Shown: positions 44,972 through 53,040 of the stretch, one piece after another | How positions within the stretch are numbered: the first letter of the stretch is position 1 | How the letters are laid out: every line of letters starts with the position of its first letter | Assembly (NCBI RefSeq): GCF_004361915.1 | Contig: NZ_SNWP01000012.1 | Span: 1 to 64,000, forward strand | Reading direction: 5' to 3' | DNA: 64,000 nt | Source: Sediminibacterium goheungense | GTDB taxonomy: Bacteria; Bacteroidota; Bacteroidia; Chitinophagales; Chitinophagaceae | Notes under the pieces: model-generated | The model's input: the letters and a program-made list of their open reading frames with translations, nothing else | What the model was told of the DNA's origin: nothing | Databases searched by the model: none | Made by a program: the position numbers and the translations under genes

Positions 44972-46314
44972 AACCCTCAATAGAAAATGCATCAACCCTG
45001 CAGTCTGAACTGCTGTGGCTCGCCAATATTATAGATGCCAGGTTCAAGATATACTGGCAGCAGGAAGGTGCAATGACCGATATATTTGAGATACAGCCAC
45101 CGGATCTCAGCAACAATACATCTATGTATGCACAGGTGGTAAAACATTATAAGATGTCGGTAGAGGAAAGAATGATATTACTTCTATCGCTTGCTCCACA
45201 CATACAACCGCATTTATTGGATGTGTTTTATGTAAAGAATGCCAATTATGACCGTGGATTTACTGAGTTTGGCGGCGTAAAGGGACAAAATCATTCCGGT
45301 TTTATTCCTACCGGAGAAACGGCTGCTTTTATTCTGGCTGCAGATAGCCTTGAAAAAAGATTTGCACTACTTGAGATATTTGGTGAAGATCATTATTTCA
45401 ATAAGCACAAGATATTGAAGCTGTCATCAACACACGCAGATGAACCATACCTAAGTGGGGTGCTCACACTTTCTGTTGAGTACCTTAATTATTTCACGAA
45501 TGGCAGTTCTCATAAACCCGATTATAATGTAAACTTTCCGGCAAAAAGAATCAGTACCCGGTTAGACTGGGATGATCTGGTTTTACAGGACGATACTCTG
45601 GAAGAAGTCATGGAAATCAGAGACTGGATTCAGTATGGAGGGCATCTGTTGAATGATTGGGGAATGAGTAATAAAATAAAACCAGGATTCAGATCACTTT
45701 TTTACGGACCTCCGGGAACGGGGAAAACATTAACCGCTTCTTTATTGGGTAAATCTTCTGCGCTTGATGTTTACCGGATTGATCTTTCCATGGTGGTTTC
45801 AAAATATATAGGCGAAACTGAAAAAAACCTGGGAAATATTTTTGATCAGGCCGAAAATAAAAACTGGATACTATTTTTTGATGAAGCAGATGCACTTTTC
45901 GGAAAGCGAACACAGACAAGTAGTTCCAATGACCGACATGCCAATCAGGAAGTTTCCTATTTGTTACAAAGGGTGGAAGATTTTCCCGGGGTGGTGATTC
46001 TTGCCACGAATTTAAAGGCCAATCTGGATGAAGCATTTACCAGAAGGTTTCAATCGATGATCTATTTCCCCATGCCCGGACCAGAGCACAGGAAGAAATT
46101 ATGGGAACAGGCTTTTTCAGAACAAACTATTCTGGATGCAGGGGTTAATCTTGATGAAGTTGCACAGAAATATGAAATGGCGGGTGGTGCTATTATCAAC
46201 GTAACCAGGTATGCTTCACTAATGGCGCTCAAACGAAGTTCTAATGTGATTTTAATGAAAGATATTATTACGGGTATCAGAAAAGAATTCGGGAAAGAGG
46301 GTAAAACCGTTTAA
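44962..46314 (+). CDS. AAA+ ATPase of the eCIS (Afp15-like)
   Basis: The 450-residue protein has an eCIS-specific N-terminal domain (about 1-195) and a classical AAA module: Walker A GPPGTGKT at 249-256, Walker B ILFFDEAD at 303-310, and an arginine-finger region near LDEAFTRRFQSMIYFP. In Afp and PVC this ATPase is needed for particle assembly or cargo loading and is not part of the mature particle. The ATG at 44962 overlaps the tape-measure stop by 10 bp, indicating coupling; an earlier in-frame ATG at 44935 would increase the overlap. A 104-bp gap follows before the signalling genes. Confidence 0.9.
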   Translation: MDIKPSIENASTLQSELLWLANIIDARFKIYWQQEGAMTDIFEIQPPDLSNNTSMYAQVVKHYKMSVEERMILLLSLAPHIQPHLLDVFYVKNANYDRGFTEFGGVKGQNHSGFIPTGETAAFILAADSLEKRFALLEIFGEDHYFNKHKILKLSSTHADEPYLSGVLTLSVEYLNYFTNGSSHKPDYNVNFPAKRISTRLDWDDLVLQDDTLEEVMEIRDWIQYGGHLLNDWGMSNKIKPGFRSLFYGPPGTGKTLTASLLGKSSALDVYRIDLSMVVSKYIGETEKNLGNIFDQAENKNWILFFDEADALFGKRTQTSSSNDRHANQEVSYLLQRVEDFPGVVILATNLKANLDEAFTRRFQSMIYFPMPGPEHRKKLWEQAFSEQTILDAGVNLDEVAQKYEMAGGAIINVTRYASLMALKRSSNVILMKDIITGIRKEFGKEGKTV

Positions 46315-46418
46315 GAGGCTATGTGTGTATTTCGTTAGGATTTTTTACCTGATCAGAAGGATTGATATCCAATTAAAATGTAAATTGTTGACTTCCAAAC
46401 CAACTAACTCACCTTGCT

Positions 46419-48371
46419 ATGAATTTTAAGCGGGTTAAGCCATTTATTTTTCCTGTACTGATTGTATCAGTATTCATTTTTGCAATACTGGGTTTTAGGG
46501 CAGACCTGGGTGAAAAATTCAATTTCTGGGGCGTACTTTTTACCATTTTTAATTACTTCATCATGAATGATGCCGACCCTGTGGAAGTGTCGGGTAATCC
46601 ATTCCTGCTGATTGCCAAATACCTGGCAGCGGTACTGGTAGGGTACGGGCTTTTTTCTCTTTCCTTCAGATTTCTACGAAGACTGTTCTTTTCTTATCGC
46701 ATTCGCTTTTCTTTTTCAGATCATATTATCATCTTCTCACTGGATCCTATTGCAAAAAGTATAGCTGAGCAATTATTATCGGCAGGATATAAAGTGGTAA
46801 TAGTTGAGAATGACGAAGAAAATCCTTCCATCGAAGAAGTAGAAGAGATGGGAGGTATTATTATTACGGCAAGCCCTTTTGAGAAAAAGACCCTTGATAT
46901 GATTGGTCTTTCCAAAGCGAGAATTTGTATCCTGGCACACACGGAAGATATTACCAATATTCAGATTGCAGATAAGATCAGTAGTTATGCCTATCAATTT
47001 CATCTCAATGAAGACAGGAGAGGACATGATGTCCTCAAAATATTCATGCACATCGATGAGTTTGAGAATATTGATGTAATCAAAGATTATTTCGATATCA
47101 ATAATGCTGATGAGCATTATGACTTACATGCTTTCAGCATCAATCAGCTGGCGGCACAAAAAGTATACGATGCGTATGCACCTCATCAGTATTTTACACC
47201 GCAAAGCGGTGAAGAATGTTCTATTGCCATCATCGGCTGCAATAAAACAACGGAATTTTTTCTTCTGGAAAATATCATCTTAAGTCATTATGCAGGAAAG
47301 AAATCATTGAAAATTTATCTGGTCGATAAAGACGTGGAAACATTTTACCACGACTTCCATTATCAATATCCTTTCTGTGATGAGTATGTAGAACTTATTC
47401 CCGTAAAACTGCTTAATGCCAATTTTTTTGCCAATTTTGCCTGGTCGAAGTTGCATATTGAAAAACTGGCAGAGGTAAACGCAGCTTATTTTTTTGGAGA
47501 AAGTGATTCAGTGGTGGTGAGTACAGCCGCTGCATTCCGACAGTTTATCTATTCTCAGACACTTGCCATTTCCCAGACCCCCTTAATTATTACGCTTCCG
47601 GAAGATAGTGGTATATACAATTTCTTAAATGAAAACGATATGCATAAAGATGAGGTTGAGAACATGTTTAAAACCTCGCTCAATATGCATTATGTAAGAA
47701 GGCAGAGTGATACATTCTCGGGGAAAAGCCTGATAGAAGAATCTGAAATGACAGACTCTTTGTCGAGAGTGATTAATTTTTATTATTCGGTAAGCTATGA
47801 ATTCGGATACCTTTTAAAGGAGGAGTTCAAAGTAGCTGATGCCAGTAACCTTATAGCAGAGTTGGTTTCTTTTATTGAACATTATCCCTTACAACATACA
47901 GTTGTTACAGAAACGGCTTTGGAAAATGATTTTATTACATTTCTTTCTGTTAAGACAGGAATTGACAAACAGGCTTTGCAGCGGCATTGCACCATTAAAA
48001 AACGATGGAACTTATTGAACAACCGGAAAAAAGATTCTAATCGTTATGCAGCCAGAAACCTGAGTGTAAAACAATTTATGATGCAACAGATAGGTTGCTG
48101 GCCTGTAAACAGGGAACAGATATTGAAGTTTTATCCGGCCTTGGCTTCCATCGAACACAAACGCTGGAGTGCTGAGAAAATGGTATTTAATTTCAAGTAT
48201 GGTCCTTTTCCCGCAGATAAAAAAGAACGTACTGTTTTAAAAGAAGTACTTAAAATTCACGATCAGTTGATTCCTTATGATAAACTAACGGAAGAAGAGA
48301 AGGGAAAAGATCTGAACCTATTTCTTTTAATGCCATTATTATTTGCATTAAAACAACATTCAAAATTATAA
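46419..48371 (+). CDS. Membrane protein with TrkA-N-like Rossmann domains and C-terminal RyR domain
   Basis: This 650-residue protein starts with two membrane helices (about 8-26 and 62-86), followed by a Rossmann-like domain (about 103-190, DHIIIFSLDPIAKSIAEQLL) and a second one (about 265-375, SIAIIGCNKTTEFFLLENI). In the first, the glycine-rich loop expected for NAD binding reads SLDPIA, so ligand binding may differ. The C-terminus (about 575-640) matches the RyR domain: LASIEHKRWSAEKMVFNFKY followed by KIHDQLIPYDKLTEEEKGKD. TrkA-RyR proteins are known from comparative genomics as presumed nucleotide or ligand sensors in conflict systems. The TIR gene starts 9 bp later. Confidence 0.75.
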   Translation: MNFKRVKPFIFPVLIVSVFIFAILGFRADLGEKFNFWGVLFTIFNYFIMNDADPVEVSGNPFLLIAKYLAAVLVGYGLFSLSFRFLRRLFFSYRIRFSFSDHIIIFSLDPIAKSIAEQLLSAGYKVVIVENDEENPSIEEVEEMGGIIITASPFEKKTLDMIGLSKARICILAHTEDITNIQIADKISSYAYQFHLNEDRRGHDVLKIFMHIDEFENIDVIKDYFDINNADEHYDLHAFSINQLAAQKVYDAYAPHQYFTPQSGEECSIAIIGCNKTTEFFLLENIILSHYAGKKSLKIYLVDKDVETFYHDFHYQYPFCDEYVELIPVKLLNANFFANFAWSKLHIEKLAEVNAAYFFGESDSVVVSTAAAFRQFIYSQTLAISQTPLIITLPEDSGIYNFLNENDMHKDEVENMFKTSLNMHYVRRQSDTFSGKSLIEESEMTDSLSRVINFYYSVSYEFGYLLKEEFKVADASNLIAELVSFIEHYPLQHTVVTETALENDFITFLSVKTGIDKQALQRHCTIKKRWNLLNNRKKDSNRYAARNLSVKQFMMQQIGCWPVNREQILKFYPALASIEHKRWSAEKMVFNFKYGPFPADKKERTVLKEVLKIHDQLIPYDKLTEEEKGKDLNLFLLMPLLFALKQHSKL

Positions 48372-48380
48372 ACATCGTTG

Positions 48381-49886
48381 ATGCAGTTTCCGAAGGACAT
48401 ATTTATCAGTTACGCGCATATCGATGATGAATCATTGATTGAAACCCAGAAGGGATGGATTGCTGAGTTTCATCGGGCATTGGAAATCAGATTGGCGCAA
48501 TTACTGGGTCGCAGGCCTGTTATCTGGCGTGATCCCGCCTTACAGGGGAATCACATATTTGATCAGCAGATTGTTGACCAGTTTGAACAGGTAGCTGTGA
48601 TGATATCTATTCTTACGCCGCGGTATATAAAATCAGAATGGTGCGTAAGGGAAGTGAATGAATTTTATGAATCCTGTCAAAAAAATATTGGGTTCAGTAT
48701 TAATAATCAAGCCAGGATATTCAAGGTTATTAAAACCCCTGTTAAAGTAGATATGCATCCTGAAAAAATCAGGAACATACTGGGATATGAATTTTATACC
48801 ACCGATGCACACACAGGTAGGCTGAAGGAATTGTCGCAAACTTTTGGTCAGCAAACCGATAAGTTATACTGGGAGAAACTTGATGATCTCGCAAACGACC
48901 TTGCTGGTTTTCTGGAAGGATTGGAATACCAGCAGCCAGGGCATAGCTCTGCAGTGAATGGCAGTAGTTCAAAGAAAACCGATGTTGGTATTTATCTCGC
49001 CGAATCAAGTTATGAAACACTTTCGTTTCGTGATAGCCTCCGGAGAGAGCTGCAGGATAATGGCTACCGTATTTACCCTGACAAACAGTTGCCACTGGTA
49101 GCGCCGGTGCTGGTAGAAGAAGTACAACAGTACCTGAACGAAACCACCTTATCTATCCACCTTGTAGGTGAGAACTATGGTATTGTACCCGAAGGAACAC
49201 AAAAATCGATTATTGAATTACAGAATGAAGTCGCTGCGGCTGCAAGCGGAAGTAATCAACTTGAAAGATTAATCTGGATACCTGAAGGAAGAGAGGCAAA
49301 AGAAGAGCGGCAGCAGGCATTTATCAATCGGCTGAATGAAGGGAAAGAGGGGATTACCGGAGCGGATCTGGTATATGGATCTCTGGAAGATTTTAAAAGT
49401 GTGGTTTTTGATAAGCTGGATGCCATTGAAAAGAAAAGAAAAAAAGAATCGGAACCGGCAGCAGTAACGGCAGCAGTTGCATCTTCAGCAACAGGTATTG
49501 TTTACCTGATTTGTGATGTGCTGGATCTGGATGATATAAAGCCTTTGGAAGACTATCTGTTTAATCAGGGCTATGAAGTAGTGTTACCCATATTTGAAGG
49601 AGAAGAATCCATGATCAGGGAAGACCATGTTGAGAACCTGAAAATGTGTAATGCGGCGATTATTTATTATGGCAATGCCAATGAGATATGGTTGCGTTCC
49701 AAAACAAGGGATTTTTTGAAAGTGAACGGTTATGGAAGAGAAAAGCCATTGTCTGTAAAAGCCATTTATATCGGTGGCCCCTCTACTCCGGCAAAAGAAC
49801 GTTTCCGCACATTAGAGGCTGATGTAATTAATGGTATAGAGGGACTAGCGGAGGAAAAATTAAAATCTGTATTATCCAAAATGTAG
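48381..49886 (+). CDS. TIR-domain protein with two further TIR-like segments
   Basis: The 501-residue protein begins with a TIR domain (about 1-140): DIFISYAHIDDES as box 1 and RYIKSEWCVREVNEF with Glu91 at the place of the catalytic glutamate of NAD-cleaving TIRs. A linker leads to a second alpha/beta segment (about 200-330, VGIYLAESSYETLSFRDSL and LSIHLVGENYG) and a third (about 365-500, VYLICDVLDLDDIKPLEDYL and AAIIYYGNANEIW); both resemble TIR/DUF4062-like sensor folds. Predicted roles are NAD hydrolysis or signalling after activation by its neighbours. The ATG at 48381 is preferred to a TTG at 48378. Confidence 0.78.
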   Translation: MQFPKDIFISYAHIDDESLIETQKGWIAEFHRALEIRLAQLLGRRPVIWRDPALQGNHIFDQQIVDQFEQVAVMISILTPRYIKSEWCVREVNEFYESCQKNIGFSINNQARIFKVIKTPVKVDMHPEKIRNILGYEFYTTDAHTGRLKELSQTFGQQTDKLYWEKLDDLANDLAGFLEGLEYQQPGHSSAVNGSSSKKTDVGIYLAESSYETLSFRDSLRRELQDNGYRIYPDKQLPLVAPVLVEEVQQYLNETTLSIHLVGENYGIVPEGTQKSIIELQNEVAAAASGSNQLERLIWIPEGREAKEERQQAFINRLNEGKEGITGADLVYGSLEDFKSVVFDKLDAIEKKRKKESEPAAVTAAVASSATGIVYLICDVLDLDDIKPLEDYLFNQGYEVVLPIFEGEESMIREDHVENLKMCNAAIIYYGNANEIWLRSKTRDFLKVNGYGREKPLSVKAIYIGGPSTPAKERFRTLEADVINGIEGLAEEKLKSVLSKM

Positions 49887-49892
49887 AACCAG

Positions 49893-52800
49893 ATGTTCAA
49901 TGATCTGACCATACAAAATCCATTTCCCGGTCTTCGTGCTTTTGAAGAGCATGAGGATGTGTTATTTTTCGGCAGGGAAAAACAGGTGGATGAACTGTTG
50001 AAGAAATTACGTACCACGCGATTTCTTGCTGTAATCGGTTCCTCCGGAAGTGGTAAATCTTCACTGGTAAAATCCGGACTGATACCTTCTCTGCATAGTG
50101 GATTTATGTCGGGAGCCGGCTCATTGTGGCGTATCTGTTCTTTTCGTCCCGGGAATGATCCTATTTATAACATGGCTGTAGGTCTTTCAAAACCGGGTGT
50201 TTTATCTGATGATGAAGAGCAGGATACTGAAACGATTGCGGCGATTAATGAAAGTGTTTTAAGACGTAGCAGTAATGGTTTGGTAGCTGCGTATAAACAA
50301 TCGGGTCTTGATCCTAAAAATAACCTGCTCATCCTTGTGGATCAGTTTGAAGAGTTATTTCGTTTTAGCCGATACGAGAAAGATAATAAAGATGGTAAAC
50401 GTGATGCGGTTGCATTTATTAATCTTTTACTGAAAGCAACAGAGCAGAGAGAAGTACCCATTTATGTGGTGTTTACCATGCGATCAGATTTTCTGGGAGA
50501 TTGTACAGAATTCCGGGGACTACCGGAAGCGATCAATGATGGCGACTACCTGGTGCCGAGAATGACGCGGGAAGAACGTAAGGAAGCGATTACAGCCCCC
50601 ATCTCTGTAGCAGGAGCCAGTATTAGTCAGCGCTTGTTGAATCAACTGCTGAATGATGTTGGCGATAATCCTGATCAGCTCCCGATATTACAGCATGCAT
50701 TAATGCGAACCTGGGATATCTGGCAGCAAAAAGGTAATAAGGAACAGCCGCTGGATATTGATGACTATGAAGAAGCAGGCACCATGGAGCACGCTTTGTC
50801 GCAGCATGCGGAAGAAGCATATAATGAACTGGTAACAACCCGGCAAAAACAGATATGCCAATCGCTCTTTAAAGCTCTTACCGATAAAGGCAGTGATGCC
50901 AGGGGTATAAGAAGGCCAACCCGGCTTTCAGAAATCTGCGAATTGTCGAATGCTCCCATAGCTGAAGTTGTTGAAGTGATCGAAGTGTTCAGAAAAACCG
51001 GACGTTCTTTTTTGATGCCCCCGCCGGGCGTAGCCTTACGGGAAGATAGTATCATCGATATATCGCATGAAAGTCTGATGCGGGTTTGGGAACGATTGAT
51101 AGAGTGGGTAGATGATGAAAACAGATCGGCAGAAGCTTATAAAAGACTATGTAATGCTGCGGTTATGTATCAACAGGGTACCGGAGGATTATTAAGGAAC
51201 CCTGAGTTAGATATTGCACAGAAATGGAGACTTCAGAACAACCCCAATGCTACATGGGCGAAAAGATACAATCCCAATTTTGAAAGCACGATTGGGTTTC
51301 TTGATTACAGTAAGGCTCAATATGATTTTGAAATAGAGCAAAAAGAACTACAGCAAAAGAAAAGAATTAAACGGGCCAGGATGATTGCAGTAGTATTGGG
51401 TACAGCATCCATGATCTGTCTTGTTTTCCTGCTGGTGGCATTGAACCTAAAGTTTAAGGCAGAAGAAAGTGAAAAGAAAGCTTTGGTGAATCAGGAACTG
51501 GCCATTGCCGAAAGTAAGGAGGCACTAAGGCAAAAGCAACTGGCTGATACAGCCAAACAAAAAGCAGAGGAACAGAAATTGGTAGCCGAATCGCAAAAGC
51601 GTCTGGCAGAAGAACAGAAGAATATAGCCGATAAACAAAGAATGCTGGCCGAATTTGAGAAGCGGAACGCACTCTTTCAGAGGGGTGTAGCTGAAAAAGC
51701 GACAACAGCTGCTTTAGATGCAAAATCAGAAGCAGAGCTAAGGAAAAAAGAAGCGGAAGACCAGACGGTGATTGCTAAAAATGAACGAAGCATCGCAGAA
51801 AGAGAAAGAGTTCGTTCAGAAAACTCTGAAAAGAATACCAGAAAACTTCGCTTGCTCGCATTGAGTCGATCGCTGGCCAACCAGTCTGTGAGAGAGTTTA
51901 ATAGTAATAATCTTGAACTATCGCGTTTGCTGGCAGCACAGGCATATGCATTTAATAAAGAAAATGGGGGAAATGAATATGTACCTGAAATATTTACGGC
52001 CTTATCTATAGTAACTGATAATCAAAAAACCTACCGGGTTTTTAATACAGGTGTACGAGCTATTGCAGTGAGTAATCAATTATTTGCAGCAGGAGACGAA
52101 TCAGGCATGGTGAAATTATGGGAGGGTGATGATTTGTCGCAAAAAGCGAAAGAATACAGACCCAAGGGAGCCGGGCAACATAATATAAGATCTGTAGCCT
52201 TCAGTAAAGATGGTCAGAAAATAGGTGTTGGTACGGTTGATGGGGTTGTTTATGTGTTCAATAGTTCCACATTCCCCGTGGCACCTGTTCAGGTAAATGT
52301 ACACAAAGGACCGGTTACAGATATCCGCTTTCAGGGTGCTGGTACTATATATACATCTTCAGGCGATAGTACCATTCAGCGAATCAATATCAATGCCAAT
52401 CCGGTACAGATTTCACAGGTGGTTAAAGCGGGTAGCCGTATTATGAGCATCCGGATATCACCTGATGGAACTAAAATCGCAGCAGCAGAAGAGAATGGAA
52501 AACTATTGCTGATTGATGGATTACAAACGGCAACGCCTCAGAAAAGAGAATTGCTTATTGTAAAAGAGTTGATTAAGTCGGTTGAGTTTAGCCAGGACGG
52601 AAAATTTCTTGCCTGTGGCACCACAGAAGGGAATATTTACCTGTTTGAGTCTGATAAGCAATATGCCAACCCACAGAAAATAAAAGCACATCAATCGCCC
52701 ATATATGCCATCAGCTTTAAAGACGATAATAGTCTGATAGCAACTGGCGCAGGTAATGGTGAAATCAAAATCTGGCATACCAATAATTTCCTGCTGGAGC

Positions 52801-53030
52801 CACTGTTGCTGAATGGCAATGATTCCTGGGTATGGGATATGCGTTTTACTACCCATGGTAATCAACTGGTATCAGCAGGGGCCGACAGAAGTATCCGTAA
52901 GTGGACTTTCGATCAGGAACTTTTGCAGAAGCGAAATTGCACACAGATAACAAGGCCGTTTTCAGCAGGAGAATGGAAGACTTATATAGGAGAAGATATT
53001 GAACAGAAATCAGTTTGCGGTAATCGATAA
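49893..53030 (+). CDS. STAND-type NTPase with transmembrane segment, coiled coil and WD40 propeller
   Basis: The 1045-residue protein starts with the Novel-STAND signature NPFPGLRAFEEHEDVLFFGR, followed by Walker A GSSGSGKSS (49-57), Walker B LLILVDQFEELF (about 146-157) and a winged-helix-like part. A single membrane helix (about 495-517, MIAVVLGTASMICLVFLLVAL) is followed by a long Glu/Lys/Ala coiled coil (about 520-660) and WD40-type repeats (about 715-1030) such as VRSVAFSKDGQKIGVGTVDG and IYAISFKDDNSLIATGAGNG. STAND proteins act as ligand-triggered switches that oligomerise. The gene begins 6 bp after the TIR gene. Confidence 0.88.
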   Translation: MFNDLTIQNPFPGLRAFEEHEDVLFFGREKQVDELLKKLRTTRFLAVIGSSGSGKSSLVKSGLIPSLHSGFMSGAGSLWRICSFRPGNDPIYNMAVGLSKPGVLSDDEEQDTETIAAINESVLRRSSNGLVAAYKQSGLDPKNNLLILVDQFEELFRFSRYEKDNKDGKRDAVAFINLLLKATEQREVPIYVVFTMRSDFLGDCTEFRGLPEAINDGDYLVPRMTREERKEAITAPISVAGASISQRLLNQLLNDVGDNPDQLPILQHALMRTWDIWQQKGNKEQPLDIDDYEEAGTMEHALSQHAEEAYNELVTTRQKQICQSLFKALTDKGSDARGIRRPTRLSEICELSNAPIAEVVEVIEVFRKTGRSFLMPPPGVALREDSIIDISHESLMRVWERLIEWVDDENRSAEAYKRLCNAAVMYQQGTGGLLRNPELDIAQKWRLQNNPNATWAKRYNPNFESTIGFLDYSKAQYDFEIEQKELQQKKRIKRARMIAVVLGTASMICLVFLLVALNLKFKAEESEKKALVNQELAIAESKEALRQKQLADTAKQKAEEQKLVAESQKRLAEEQKNIADKQRMLAEFEKRNALFQRGVAEKATTAALDAKSEAELRKKEAEDQTVIAKNERSIAERERVRSENSEKNTRKLRLLALSRSLANQSVREFNSNNLELSRLLAAQAYAFNKENGGNEYVPEIFTALSIVTDNQKTYRVFNTGVRAIAVSNQLFAAGDESGMVKLWEGDDLSQKAKEYRPKGAGQHNIRSVAFSKDGQKIGVGTVDGVVYVFNSSTFPVAPVQVNVHKGPVTDIRFQGAGTIYTSSGDSTIQRININANPVQISQVVKAGSRIMSIRISPDGTKIAAAEENGKLLLIDGLQTATPQKRELLIVKELIKSVEFSQDGKFLACGTTEGNIYLFESDKQYANPQKIKAHQSPIYAISFKDDNSLIATGAGNGEIKIWHTNNFLLEPLLLNGNDSWVWDMRFTTHGNQLVSAGADRSIRKWTFDQELLQKRNCTQITRPFSAGEWKTYIGEDIEQKSVCGNR

Positions 53031-53040
53031 AACGATAATC

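Noticed and set aside
25688..46314. Type VI secretion system
   Set aside because: No TssJ, TssL, TssM membrane complex and no ClpV; DUF4255, DUF5908, LysM hub, CIS tape measure and Afp15-type AAA ATPase are eCIS markers.
25688..46314. Prophage or phage tail remnant
   Set aside because: No capsid, portal, terminase, integrase or lysis cassette; the gene order is that of an eCIS.
46419..53030. CBASS or Thoeris defence system
   Set aside because: No cyclic nucleotide synthase is present, and no SIR2/SLOG ThsA-type partner; only TIR is shared with Thoeris.
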